From Oscillospiraceae bacterium (GTDB lineage Bacteria; Bacillota; Clostridia; Oscillospirales; Oscillospiraceae), in contig JAJQCH010000082.1 of NCBI GenBank assembly GCA_021202795.1, positions 1 to 45,177 of the forward strand: 45,177 bases of DNA. The letters are read 5' to 3'. The notes below the pieces were generated by a model. It had not been told where the DNA came from, ran no database searches, and saw only the letters and a program-made list of their open reading frames with translations. Each line of letters begins with the position of its first letter. Within the stretch, counting starts at the first letter, position 1. The position numbers and the translations under genes are program-made. Below are positions 34,559 to 42,598 of this stretch, in pieces.

Positions 34559-34586
34559 TTGACAAATGGCAAAAAAAGTGTATAAT
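34559..34586 (+). promoter_or_regulatory. Promoter of rpsF-ssb-rpsR
   Basis: TTGACA at 34559, a 16-base spacer and TATAAT at 34581, both boxes perfect. The transcript should start near 34593. Confidence 0.85.
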
Positions 34587-34592
34587 AAATTG

Positions 34593-34660
34593 GCTTGACC
34601 ATCGGTCAGGTTAATTTCCTTGCTCCTGAGGATACATCAGGGGCCAAATGACCAGAAGGA
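34593..34660 (+). promoter_or_regulatory. rpsF leader with two competing helices (S6:S18 autoregulation candidate)
   Basis: GGTCA at 34604-34608 can pair either with TGACC just upstream (34596-34600, a 7-bp 5' hairpin) or with TGACC at 34649-34653 close to the ribosome site. Between them CCTGA and TCAGG form a small hairpin. rpsF leaders of many bacteria carry an S6:S18-binding structure that represses translation; I could not confirm its consensus here. Confidence 0.5.
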
Positions 34661-34669
34661 GGTGCTAAC

Positions 34670-34966
34670 ATGGCAAAGACAAGCGAAAAGTACGAGTGTA
34701 TGTATATCATCAACCCGAACCTGGAGGAAGCGGATCGTACCGCCCTGGTGGAGAAGTTCCGTGCGCTTGTGGAGCAGTATGGCACAGTCGATGAGATGGA
34801 GGTTCGTGAAAAGCAGAAGCTGGCTTACGAAATCAACTACATCGGCGAGGGCTATTATGTTCTCATCAAATTCACAAGCGACCCGTCTTTCCCGGCGGAG
34901 CTGGATCGTGTGCTTGGCATTACGGACGGCATCATGCGCAGCCTTATCACCCTGCGCGTGGACTGA
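34670..34966 (+). CDS. rpsF: 30S ribosomal protein S6
   Basis: The 98-residue protein matches bacterial S6: YECMYIINPNLEEADRTALV at the start, LAYEINYIGEGYYVLIKFTS in the middle and GIMRSLITLRVD at the end. S6 binds the central domain of 16S rRNA together with S18, encoded two genes downstream. AGAAGGAGGTGCTAAC gives a very strong ribosome site. First gene of the classic rpsF-ssb-rpsR operon. Confidence 0.97.
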   Translation: MAKTSEKYECMYIINPNLEEADRTALVEKFRALVEQYGTVDEMEVREKQKLAYEINYIGEGYYVLIKFTSDPSFPAELDRVLGITDGIMRSLITLRVD

Positions 34967-34985
34967 GCGGAGGTAATCTTTAGAA

Positions 34986-35486
34986 ATGCTCAACCACATT
35001 GACCTGATGGGCCGCCTGACCCGCGACCCAGAGCTGCGATATACCCAGTCCAACACCCCTGTGGCCACGTTCACACTGGCGGTGGATCGGGATTTTGCAG
35101 ACAAGACCACCGGCCAGCGCCCCACCGATTTTATCGACTGCGTGGCCTGGCGGCAGACAGGAGAGTTTGTCTCCAAGTATTTTTCCAAGGGCAGCATGGC
35201 CGTTGTGTCGGGCCGACTGCAAATCCGTGATTGGACGGATCGGGACGGAAACAAGCGCCGTTCCGCGGAGATCGTGGTAGACAATGTCTACTTCGGCGAG
35301 AGCAAGCGCCGGGACAGCGCCCCTCAGTCCGGCGGATATGGCAACGGCGGTTATAACAATAATAACGCCGGCGGCTACAACAATGGCGGCTATAACCGAT
35401 CCGGGTCTTCGTCCTATGGATCGTCTGCACCCACCGGCGGCGCCTTTTCGGAGCTGGACGATGGAGACGGTGAGCTGCCGTTTTAA
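34986..35486 (+). CDS. ssb: Single-stranded DNA-binding protein
   Basis: The 166-residue SSB has an OB fold (NHIDLMGRLTRDPELRYTQS, FIDCVAWRQTGEFVSKYFSKG, VVSGRLQIRDWTDRDGNKRR), a flexible Gly/Asn/Tyr linker (about residues 110-150), and the acidic tip ELDDGDGELPF that docks repair and replication partners. It coats single-stranded DNA as a tetramer. It starts 19 bases after rpsF, with GGAGG 11 bases upstream of ATG. Confidence 0.97.
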   Translation: MLNHIDLMGRLTRDPELRYTQSNTPVATFTLAVDRDFADKTTGQRPTDFIDCVAWRQTGEFVSKYFSKGSMAVVSGRLQIRDWTDRDGNKRRSAEIVVDNVYFGESKRRDSAPQSGGYGNGGYNNNNAGGYNNGGYNRSGSSSYGSSAPTGGAFSELDDGDGELPF

Positions 35487-35517
35487 AAGGAACCAGTATA
35501 AAAAAGGAGGATAGCAT

Positions 35518-35763
35518 ATGCCTTACGATAGAGACAATCGGAGCGCTAAGCCCCGCAAGCGCAGAAAGGTATGTCAGTTCTGCGTGGACAAGATGACCCA
35601 TGTGGACTATAAGGACACCGCCCGCCTGCGGAAGTATCTGTCCGAGCGGGGAAAGATTCTGCCCCGCCGCACCACCGGCACCTGCGCCATGCACCAGCGT
35701 CAGTTGACCGAGGCCATCAAGCGCGCCCGGCAGATCGCGCTGCTGCCCTATGTAGCAGATTAA
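35518..35763 (+). CDS. rpsR: 30S ribosomal protein S18
   Basis: The 81-residue protein has the S18 core ([40 protein letters not shown]). It retains the zinc-binding form of S18, with CQFC near residue 19 and the C and H in TGTCAMH. It pairs with S6 on 16S rRNA. AAAAAAGGAGGATAGCAT precedes ATG 35518; a strong terminator follows. Confidence 0.97.
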   Translation: MPYDRDNRSAKPRKRRKVCQFCVDKMTHVDYKDTARLRKYLSERGKILPRRTTGTCAMHQRQLTEAIKRARQIALLPYVAD

Positions 35764-35773
35764 TCGTGTAAAA

Positions 35774-35812
35774 AAGACCCTGTCAAAACTGCGGTTTTGA
35801 CAGGGCCTTTTT
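35774..35812 (+). terminator. Strong intrinsic terminator after rpsR
   Basis: CCCTGTCAAAAC and GTTTTGACAGGG form a perfect 12-bp stem with a TGCG loop, followed by CCTTTTTATG. A-rich sequence upstream makes it active on both strands, so it may also stop the converging sortase transcript. Confidence 0.9.
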
Positions 35813-35828
35813 ATGTTCATATCGAATA

Positions 35829-37130
35829 TCAATCGAGCGGCACCAGCAGCCCGTGGAGCAGGAAACGAGGGTCGTTGTAGCTGGAGGAATAGTCGCAGGT
35901 GGACAGGGTGATGAGCTGATAGTCTGTGCTGACCGTGGCGTTGGTAGAAAACAGAGAGGAGGAGGTGATCTGGTTCAGATACGCCTGATAATCCGCTGTG
36001 CTGTCAAAGTAGCCGGGGTAATTGTCCAGGGTGGACTCCACGATGTGGGCGGCGATCAGGTCTATCCGATAGGTTTCCGTGGGCGTCAGATAGTACATGA
36101 TCGGATGTTCCTCATAATAGCTCTGATCCACATAGCCCTCGATGGTGCCGAGCATGGAGTCGTCCTTCATGTTGTGACCGTAAATGATGAAGTTGCACAT
36201 ATTGATGCCCATGACGGAGTTGACGTCTGCAAACAACGTGCCGGAGGTGTTGCTCTCCTTGTTGAAACCCCGCTTCAGGTAATACTCATTGTCGCTGGTC
36301 TGCACTACCGGGTAGTTGATCACCGTGTCCGGGCAGTATAGCCAGCCCACAATGTCCGTGTTGATGGATTCCAGATACTCCCAGTCCACGATGATGGGGA
36401 CAAAGGTATCGTCCTCGGTCTCCTCGCCGGTGTCCTCGGTGCTGCTGTCGGTATCGCCCTCTGTCTCTGCCAGGGCGGAAATGGCGTTGGAGGCCAGGTC
36501 GTTGTAGGCAGAGCGATCCCGCTGATAGTTGAGCAGGATTGAAATAAGCTGCCACCCGGCGATTACCATGCCGACGGCCAGTACCACGGCCAAAATAATC
36601 AGGGGGACGTTCCTTTTCCGCCGCCGCCGGCGGCTGTTATTGCTTCTGACCCTGGCCTGCTCCTCATAGGAACGCCCGGAGCGTTCCGCCGGGGCGCGGG
36701 TTTGGCTCCGCTGGTCATAGGTGCGGGAGCGGCTGGACGACCGGCTGCCCTGATCCGTCGGCCTCCGGCTTCCGCCGGATTGGGTGGAGCGGGTACGATT
36801 ATACTCACCGTTCTGTGCGGAACGGGAGGACTGACGGCTGGTCTGCTCCCGTGAAGAACGGGAGGACTGGCGGCTGGCCTGCTCCCGTGAAGAGTGGGAG
36901 GACTGGCGGCTGGTCTGCTCCCGTGAAGAACGGGAGGACTGGCGGCTGGCCTGCTCCCGTGAAGAGTGGGAGGACTGGCGGCTGGCCTGCTCCCGCGAGG
37001 AGCGGGAGGAACGCCGGGAAGGGTAGCTCTCCTCCTGGCTCCAGTCTATATCCTCCAGACCGCTCTCTGTATATTCGTCCTTCCAAAAATCCTCATTGTC
37101 GGGGTCAAAATGGAAATCATCGTCTCTCAT
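35829..37130 (-). CDS. srtB: Class B sortase with a Ser/Arg tandem-repeat cytoplasmic tail
   Basis: The protein of about 433 residues has three parts. An acidic start is followed by a cytoplasmic tail of five 12-residue repeats of the type SSRSSREQASRQ (about 65-125) and further Ser/Arg-rich sequence. One membrane segment follows (VPLIILAVVLAVGMVIAGW, about 180-200). The outer class B sortase domain carries catalytic histidine in NFIIYGHNMKDDSMLG, cysteine in LITLSTCDYSSSYNDPR, and the arginine in that same stretch. Sortase B joins surface proteins to peptidoglycan. No substrate with a sorting signal lies in the window. ATG 37130 has GGAGG; the track's 37235 start is too early. Confidence 0.9.
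   Translation of the reverse strand: MRDDDFHFDPDNEDFWKDEYTESGLEDIDWSQEESYPSRRSSRSSREQASRQSSHSSREQASRQSSRSSREQTSRQSSHSSREQASRQSSRSSREQTSRQSSRSAQNGEYNRTRSTQSGGSRRPTDQGSRSSSRSRTYDQRSQTRAPAERSGRSYEEQARVRSNNSRRRRRKRNVPLIILAVVLAVGMVIAGWQLISILLNYQRDRSAYNDLASNAISALAETEGDTDSSTEDTGEETEDDTFVPIIVDWEYLESINTDIVGWLYCPDTVINYPVVQTSDNEYYLKRGFNKESNTSGTLFADVNSVMGINMCNFIIYGHNMKDDSMLGTIEGYVDQSYYEEHPIMYYLTPTETYRIDLIAAHIVESTLDNYPGYFDSTADYQAYLNQITSSSLFSTNATVSTDYQLITLSTCDYSSSYNDPRFLLHGLLVPLD
36824..37003 (-). repeat. Five 36-bp tandem repeats inside the sortase gene
   Basis: The unit beginning GGGAGGACTGGCGGCTGG (plus strand) repeats every 36 bases from 36824, with alternating variants (AGAACG/AGAGTG and GGCC/GGTC), giving a higher-order 72-bp pattern. 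It is in frame and encodes the 12-residue Ser/Arg repeat. The alternation suggests expansion by duplication of a two-unit block. Confidence 0.9.
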
Positions 37131-37206
37131 ATGTTCCTCCCATCCCCATTCCCCATACCGCGGGGAAGGATTATGCGAATCGGTTACAAAAGTATCATAT
37201 ATTGGC

Positions 37207-37235
37207 AGTATAGCACAGTTCGTCAGTCTTTTCAA
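37207..37235 (-). promoter_or_regulatory. Promoter of the sortase gene
   Basis: On the minus strand TTGAAA, a 17-base spacer and TATACT lie about 75 bases before the start codon. Confidence 0.75.
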
Positions 37236-37267
37236 TCGGTATCTGAATATGTTGATTCAGGGATTCC

Positions 37268-38467
37268 TTACACCACCTGGAAAATATAAAACTTGAGATA
37301 ATCCGTCTCCGGGACGTTCCAGAGGATGGGGTGGTCGGGGGCCTGGCGGCCTGTGAAGACCTGGCGGAGGCTGACGACGGTGTCTTTGGCGGCGGAGGAG
37401 AGCATCTGGCGGAATTTCTCATCCGTCATGAAGTGGGAGCAGGAGCAGGTGGCCAGCAGTCCCCCGCGAGGCAGCAGCTTCATGGCCCGCAGGTTTATCT
37501 GCTTATAGCCACGATAGGCCCCGTCCACCGTGTCCCGGCCCTTGGTGAAGGCCGGGGGGTCGAGAATTATAAGGTCGTAAGGCCCCCGGCCCCCCTGTTG
37601 GCCCATGGAGGTCAGCAGGCGGAACACATCCTCCCGCAGAAACTGAATATTATCCAGACCGTTCAGGGCGGCGTTTTCCCTGGCGGTGTCCAGGGCGGTC
37701 TGGGACACATCCACCGCCGTGACGGAGGCCGCTCCGCCCATGGCGGCGTGAAGGGCGAAGCCCCCGGTGTGGGTGAAGCAGTCCAGCACCGTCCGGCCCT
37801 GGGAAAGCTCCATCACCGCCCGCCGGTTGGAGAGCTGGTCGAGAAAAAAGCCGGTTTTCTGGCCGTTTAAGTAGTCCACGTTAAAGTGTATGCCGTTTTG
37901 CGTGATGACCGTCTGGCCGGAGGCCTGGCCTACGGCCCAGCCGACAAAGGGGGGCAGGCCCTCCTTATGCCGGAGGGGACTGTCGCTGCGCTCATAGACG
38001 GCGGAAACCTGGCCTCCCAGCTCGTCCAGCAGCAGGGGGTAGAGAAGGCCCTTCATTCGGTCTGTTCCGGCGCATAGCACTTCCGACACCAGTACGTCGT
38101 TATAGCGATCCACGGTCAGGCCGGGAAGCTGATCCGACTCTCCGAACACCAGGCGGCAGGCGGAAAAATGCGGCCCCATCACCATCCGCCGGTATTCTAC
38201 GGCGTAGTGGATCCGGCGGCGGTAAAACGCCTCGTCAAAGCGGTCGTTGGTGTTCCGGGACAGGAGCCGCACCTGTATTTTGGAGGTGTGGCTGCCATAG
38301 CCTGCCCCCAGCCACCGGCCCTTGGGGGAATATACGTCCACAATGTCCCCGGTCTGCCAGCCGCCCTCGTCCTCCGTTATCTCCGCCGCGTACACCCAGG
38401 GGTGGCCGCCCCGCAGCGCCCGTTCTCCCTTGGGGGTGACGGTCAGCTTTGGATAGGGTCTGTCCAT
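37268..38467 (-). CDS. Class I SAM-dependent rRNA methyltransferase, RlmI-like
   Basis: The 399-residue protein has an N-terminal PUA-type RNA-binding domain (PWVYAAEITEDEGGWQTGD), a middle domain, and a Rossmann methyltransferase domain with VLDCFTHTGGFALHAAMGGA near residue 225, VTAVDVSQTALD, the catalytic-region YDLIILDPPAF near 305, and ATCSCSHFM near 345. The architecture matches RlmI, which makes m5C1962 in 23S rRNA; exact target not proven. It lies two bases after the transglutaminase-like gene and is presumably co-transcribed. Confidence 0.88.
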   Translation of the reverse strand: MDRPYPKLTVTPKGERALRGGHPWVYAAEITEDEGGWQTGDIVDVYSPKGRWLGAGYGSHTSKIQVRLLSRNTNDRFDEAFYRRRIHYAVEYRRMVMGPHFSACRLVFGESDQLPGLTVDRYNDVLVSEVLCAGTDRMKGLLYPLLLDELGGQVSAVYERSDSPLRHKEGLPPFVGWAVGQASGQTVITQNGIHFNVDYLNGQKTGFFLDQLSNRRAVMELSQGRTVLDCFTHTGGFALHAAMGGAASVTAVDVSQTALDTARENAALNGLDNIQFLREDVFRLLTSMGQQGGRGPYDLIILDPPAFTKGRDTVDGAYRGYKQINLRAMKLLPRGGLLATCSCSHFMTDEKFRQMLSSAAKDTVVSLRQVFTGRQAPDHPILWNVPETDYLKFYIFQVV

Positions 38468-38469
38468 GG

Positions 38470-39510
38470 TCAGTCCTCCTCTGTCCGAGCGGCGGAGCCT
38501 GTCGGATTGCCGGAGACGGATACCGTCACCTCGCCGGAGGCGTCCTCCTCCGGCCAGGTATAGCCCCAGGCCCCGACGGCGGATATACCGCTGTCCACCA
38601 CCTGATAGAGAACCGCATCCGGCTCTGTGGCGATGGAGTAGGTCAGCGTACCCTCCCGCACGTCCAGACCGTATATGACTCCCTCGGTGGTATCCGCCGT
38701 CAGCTCCACGGTCAGATCCTGTCCCTCCAGGTCAACGGAGTATATTTCATAGGGGGTGCTGAAATAAAGCCTGTCGTTTAGCAGAATCAGCCCGGAATAC
38801 AGCCCGGAGCGATGGCTGCCCTCCACGCCCCAGATGGGCCAGCGCTCGTCCATAGAGAGGAGAAGCTCCGTCTCCCAGGTAGCCCGATCGCAGCGCCAGA
38901 GGTTAAAGTCCTCGTCTATGTAATAGCAGTAATCTCCATAGAATATGACCCTGGTCATGGCTGTGAGCCAGGGAGCCTCTTCCAATTCGCCGCCGGGAAC
39001 GGTCTCCTCGCTGTCCCAGCCGTAATGGCCGGTATCTCCGGCATTGGTCTCGTCAAACAGGAAATAGAGGTGGCGGATTAGACCCATCTTGGCGTTCTTG
39101 CCGTCGTCCCAGGTGCTGTCGGAGAAATAGCGGACGCCGTCCAGCGTGACCAGTATCCAGGCGTGATCCATATCCTCGCTGTAGGTGGCCACGCCCTCCA
39201 GCCCGGCCAGCTCCGCCAGATAGGCGAAGCCCGCCGCGTAACCCGTGCAGACCGCCGACCCCTCCACAATGGCGCCATAGGCTGTCTGGCTGCGAAGGGT
39301 GGCCCCATAATCTACGTTCAGGCACATCCAGTCATGGAGTGCCGTCAGCTTTTCCAGGTCGGTCATGTCCTCGTCGATACAGGAGGCGATGGCGGCCATG
39401 CCCGCCTCATACAGCAGCGTCTCTTGCTCGTCCTCCGTGACGGCCAGGGCCGATACGGACAGAGAGAAAATCATCATCAGCCCCAGCAGCAGGGCGAAAA
39501 ACCTTTTCAT
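38470..39510 (-). CDS. Secreted transglutaminase-like cysteine protein
   Basis: The 346-residue protein has a signal peptide (KRFFALLLGLMMIFSLSVSA, cleavage near residue 23) and a transglutaminase-like core with the papain-type triad: cysteine in VEGSAVCTGYAAGFAYLAEL near residue 88, histidine in MDHAWILVTLDG, and aspartate in YFSDSTWDDG. A C-terminal beta-rich region (DLEGQDLTVELTADTTEGV) may be a small propeller or repeat domain. Such proteins act as peptidases or wall-modifying enzymes outside the cell. AAGGAG precedes ATG 39510. Confidence 0.85.
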   Translation of the reverse strand: MKRFFALLLGLMMIFSLSVSALAVTEDEQETLLYEAGMAAIASCIDEDMTDLEKLTALHDWMCLNVDYGATLRSQTAYGAIVEGSAVCTGYAAGFAYLAELAGLEGVATYSEDMDHAWILVTLDGVRYFSDSTWDDGKNAKMGLIRHLYFLFDETNAGDTGHYGWDSEETVPGGELEEAPWLTAMTRVIFYGDYCYYIDEDFNLWRCDRATWETELLLSMDERWPIWGVEGSHRSGLYSGLILLNDRLYFSTPYEIYSVDLEGQDLTVELTADTTEGVIYGLDVREGTLTYSIATEPDAVLYQVVDSGISAVGAWGYTWPEEDASGEVTVSVSGNPTGSAARTEED

Positions 39511-39568
39511 GGTACGGCTCCTTTTCGGCCCGCGTGTTTCAGGGCCGATTCAAAATGCTTCCGCCCTT

Positions 39569-39597
39569 ATTGTATCATTCCAAACGCCGGGAATCAA
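39569..39597 (-). promoter_or_regulatory. Promoter of the transglutaminase-like gene and rlmI-like gene
   Basis: TTGATT, a 17-base spacer and TACAAT on the minus strand. The divergent nrnA-like gene uses identical boxes, 42 bases away. Confidence 0.7.
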
Positions 39598-39638
39598 CAG
39601 GAACTTTCACATTAGCGGGGCAGATTGACAAAAAAAGA

Positions 39639-39667
39639 TTGATTATAAATAAACATCGTGTTACAAT
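39639..39667 (+). promoter_or_regulatory. Promoter of the nrnA-like gene and beta-helix gene
   Basis: TTGATT at 39639, a 17-base spacer and TACAAT at 39662. It precedes the GTG start by 29 bases. Confidence 0.7.
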
Positions 39668-39696
39668 ACATATATTACCAACGGGAGTGAAACTAG

Positions 39697-40707
39697 GTGC
39701 TTTTGTGCAATATAGACAAGGCCGTAGCCCTGCTCCGCCAGGCGGAGGATGTCCTGATCATCACCCACATCAGGCCGGACGGGGATGCCGCAGGCAGCGG
39801 CTGCGCCCTCTGCCTGGGCCTGCGAGCCATGGGAAAACGGGCGTTTTTGGCAAAGAATCCCCCCTCGATGGGGCGGTATGAAAAATATATGACCCCCTAT
39901 TTTGCCCCGGCGGACTTTGTCCCGGCGTTTGTCGTAGCAGTGGATACCCCAGGCCCCGGCCAGTATCCCCCTGGTTGGGAGTCGTTTGCAGAGCGGACAG
40001 ACCTTGCCATCGACCACCACGGCACAAACAGCGGCTATGCGAAGGCCACCCTTCTGGAGGGGGACAGCGCCGCCGCCGGGGAGCTGGTCTATCTGGTGCT
40101 GGAGACGATGGGCGTTTCCCTGTCCCCGGCTATGACGGAGGCGCTGTATGTGGCGCTGACAACGGACACCAACGGCTTCCGCACAGCGGACACCACCGCC
40201 CGGACGCTGTATATCGCATCCAGGCTGTATGACAGGGGCTTTGACGCGGCGGCCCTGACCCGGTCGCTGTTTGAGACGAAAACTGCCGCCCGCCTGCGGC
40301 TGGAATCGTTTCTGTTCGATTCCATGCGGTTTCCAAGGGAGGACATATGCGTTATGACCCTTCCCCTGGACGCCATAAAACGCTGCGGGGCGGGGGAGAA
40401 CGACATGGACAAAATCTCCCTTCTGACCATGACGCCGGAGGGCGTGAAATATGGTCTGCTCCTGCGGGAGCTGGAGGACGGGACGTGGAAGATCTCCCTG
40501 CGGACGGACGGCTCCGTGAACGCCGGAAGCGTTCTTGGAACGGTAGGCGGGGGAGGACACGCCGCCGCTGCGGGGGCTGTGCTGCCGGGCGAGCCGGAGG
40601 CCATAGCGCAGGCGGTTTTGTCCGCGCTGGAGGCTGTCCTATACATTGTAATCCCGGCGCCGGAGCGCGCCAAATATAGATTTATGAAGGAGAAACGAAA
40701 TGAGTAA
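39697..40707 (+). CDS. DHH-family phosphoesterase, NrnA-like
   Basis: The 336-residue protein has the DHH metal motifs: ITHIRPDGDAAGSGCALCLG near residue 23, VAVDTPG near 86, LAIDHHGTN near 107, and ALTTDTNGFR near 150. The C-terminal DHHA1 domain ends in GGGGHAAAAGAVLPG. NrnA-type enzymes degrade nanoRNA and convert pAp to AMP; the variant could also act on cyclic dinucleotide breakdown products. The start is GTG 39697 after GGGAG. It overlaps the next gene by eight bases. Confidence 0.9.
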   Translation: MLLCNIDKAVALLRQAEDVLIITHIRPDGDAAGSGCALCLGLRAMGKRAFLAKNPPSMGRYEKYMTPYFAPADFVPAFVVAVDTPGPGQYPPGWESFAERTDLAIDHHGTNSGYAKATLLEGDSAAAGELVYLVLETMGVSLSPAMTEALYVALTTDTNGFRTADTTARTLYIASRLYDRGFDAAALTRSLFETKTAARLRLESFLFDSMRFPREDICVMTLPLDAIKRCGAGENDMDKISLLTMTPEGVKYGLLLRELEDGTWKISLRTDGSVNAGSVLGTVGGGGHAAAAGAVLPGEPEAIAQAVLSALEAVLYIVIPAPERAKYRFMKEKRNE

Positions 40708-42478
40708 ACGCATCCTATCCCTGCTTTTGGCTGTGATTCTGTGCCTTGGCCTTGGCACCGCGGCACTGGCTGACAGCGACAATTTCCTCGACCTGGTGGA
40801 CGAGGTCTACGAGGTCACAGAGGCCATTCATCTCAGCCGTCTGACCATCGATGAGAACAGCTCTCTCACCGCCCCGGAGGGCTATGTCCCCGTGGTCACG
40901 GTGGACGGCTACCTCAAGACCATCGAGGAGGGTACCGCCTATGCCTTCTATGGCAATGTGGACGTGTATCCTCTGGCAGATGCCATTGTGAGTGAGAACA
41001 TCCGCGGCGCTTCCGCCGCCTATGTGGAGGACGGCGCTTCCGTGTCCTTTGAGGATCAGGTCTTCCTGTCCTATGGCTATATCAGCGGCGAGTATATCGA
41101 CGCGAACGGGGACGGCGAGCTGACCGAGGACGAGTGGCAGTCTGACACCACTAACGAGTACGGCAGCAAGTTCGGTATGTCCGCCGGCGTCCTGGCAAAC
41201 GGCGAGGGGACCACTGTTGACCTGACCGACGTGACCGTGCTGTCCGCCAGCGGCTCCACCTCCAACGGTGTGTTTGCCGCCAACGGCTCCACCATCACCA
41301 TCACCGATTCCACCGTCATCACCAACAACTCTCAGGGCCACGCTCTGGACGCCACCTTCGGCGGCACCTTCATCGTGGACAACTGCGTCCTGCGCACCAA
41401 CGGCGGCTCCTCCTCCGTTCTGTCCACCGACTTCGGCGGCGGATTCTTTAAGGTGACAAACACCTACTGCGAGTCCAACACCACCGGCTCCGGCGCTATC
41501 TACGCCGCCGGCTCCTCCATCTTCGTGCTGGAGGACTGCGTCCTGCACACCAATAAGTCCGAGACGGTCATGAACGCCCACAACAACAGCGTTGTGGTGC
41601 TGAAGGACTGCTCCCTGTACGGCCCGGAGATCTTTGACGGCCACCAGGCCATGCCCTCCCCTGAAAACGCCTCCGGCGACACCACCTTCAGCTTCAACTG
41701 CACCTATGAGGCGGTAGACAACGCCATCATCCATGAGCAGGGCGGCGTCACCACCCACTACATCATTGGCTGCGACACCTCCGCCTGCTCTGCGGACTAC
41801 GCCATCCAGGTGGAGTATGAAGACGGCATGGGTACCGGCAAGGTCTATGTGAATCTGTGGGATACGGAAATGACCGGCGACATCTACTGCTATGAGGGCG
41901 GCGTTGTGGAGCTGAACCTCTATGAGGGTGCTGTCTTCACCGGCGAGGTAATCATGGACGGTGAGTGCGAAGTCACCATCAACGTCTACAACGGCGGCGA
42001 GTATATCGGTGAGTATGAGGCCAACTACATCGACGAGACCGTGGCGGCTCCTGAGTATTCTGAGGACACCTACGGCTCCATCGAGTGGATCAAGACCGAG
42101 TCCGGCCTGTGGGCTGAGGGCAATAGCTGGTCCAGCTATGAGACCGCCTATGACACCTATGTCCAGCCTGTTATCGCGGCTGCCTCCGCCAACGTAAACG
42201 GCGAGGCCAACGAGCCCACCGTTGTCACCGCCTCCGGCAAGACCGAGGCCAATGTGGACATCTTCGACCTGTACATCGAGTATATGCGCAGCCAGCTCAT
42301 CGAGGGAGACGAGTTCTATGAGGAGTTCTCCGCTGCCCTGGATTCCGTCCACGAGGCAGGCTACGATGAGTCCACCATGCCCTTTGAGATGCTCATCTCC
42401 ATGGGTGCTTACGGCTATGAGGGCTTCGCCGCCTATTATCTTGAAAACGGCGAGATCCCCCCGGTAGCCGAGTGGTAA
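40700..42478 (+). CDS. Secreted right-handed beta-helix protein
   Basis: The 592-residue protein has a signal peptide (MSKRILSLLLAVILCLGLG, cleavage near ALA at residue 24) and a long series of short strand repeats (TITITDSTVITNNSQGHALD, GTFIVDNCVLRTNGGSSSVL, SIFVLEDCVLHTNKSETVM) typical of pectate-lyase-like parallel beta-helices. It also has an EF-hand-like loop DANGDGELTEDEW near residue 135. Low charge and Ser/Thr/Gly richness fit an extracellular adhesin or carbohydrate-binding protein; no catalytic set is evident, and no sorting signal is present. AAGGAG precedes ATG 40700, and the 8-base overlap links it translationally to the DHH gene. Confidence 0.8.
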   Translation: MSKRILSLLLAVILCLGLGTAALADSDNFLDLVDEVYEVTEAIHLSRLTIDENSSLTAPEGYVPVVTVDGYLKTIEEGTAYAFYGNVDVYPLADAIVSENIRGASAAYVEDGASVSFEDQVFLSYGYISGEYIDANGDGELTEDEWQSDTTNEYGSKFGMSAGVLANGEGTTVDLTDVTVLSASGSTSNGVFAANGSTITITDSTVITNNSQGHALDATFGGTFIVDNCVLRTNGGSSSVLSTDFGGGFFKVTNTYCESNTTGSGAIYAAGSSIFVLEDCVLHTNKSETVMNAHNNSVVVLKDCSLYGPEIFDGHQAMPSPENASGDTTFSFNCTYEAVDNAIIHEQGGVTTHYIIGCDTSACSADYAIQVEYEDGMGTGKVYVNLWDTEMTGDIYCYEGGVVELNLYEGAVFTGEVIMDGECEVTINVYNGGEYIGEYEANYIDETVAAPEYSEDTYGSIEWIKTESGLWAEGNSWSSYETAYDTYVQPVIAAASANVNGEANEPTVVTASGKTEANVDIFDLYIEYMRSQLIEGDEFYEEFSAALDSVHEAGYDESTMPFEMLISMGAYGYEGFAAYYLENGEIPPVAEW

Positions 42479-42503
42479 AAGCAAACAAAATGTAATCCAC
42501 CAT

Positions 42504-42545
42504 AATAAACGTAAAGGGCGGAAGCCCTTTACGTTTATTTATTTG
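42504..42545 (+). terminator. Intrinsic terminator after the beta-helix gene
   Basis: AAACGTAAAGGGC and GCCCTTTACGTTT form a perfect 13-bp stem with a GGAA loop, then ATTTATTTGG. Confidence 0.9.
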
Positions 42546-42564
42546 GTAATTTTACAAAAAAGAC

Positions 42565-42592
42565 TTGACGGCGGCCAAAAAATGTGTAAACT
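42565..42592 (+). promoter_or_regulatory. Promoter of the candidate ncRNA
   Basis: TTGACG at 42565, a 16-base spacer and TAAACT at 42587. Start is expected near 42599. It lies just after the beta-helix gene terminator and has no ORF downstream on this strand. Confidence 0.6.
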
Positions 42593-42598
42593 GTTAAA

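Noticed and set aside
36824-37003. Regular 36-bp repeats resembling a CRISPR array
   Set aside because: There are no spacers; the units are contiguous, in frame and encode the sortase Ser/Arg repeat. No cas genes are present.
40715-42484. A 589-residue antisense frame over the beta-helix gene
   Set aside because: Biased composition and no start signal; the plus-strand gene has a signal peptide and ribosome site.
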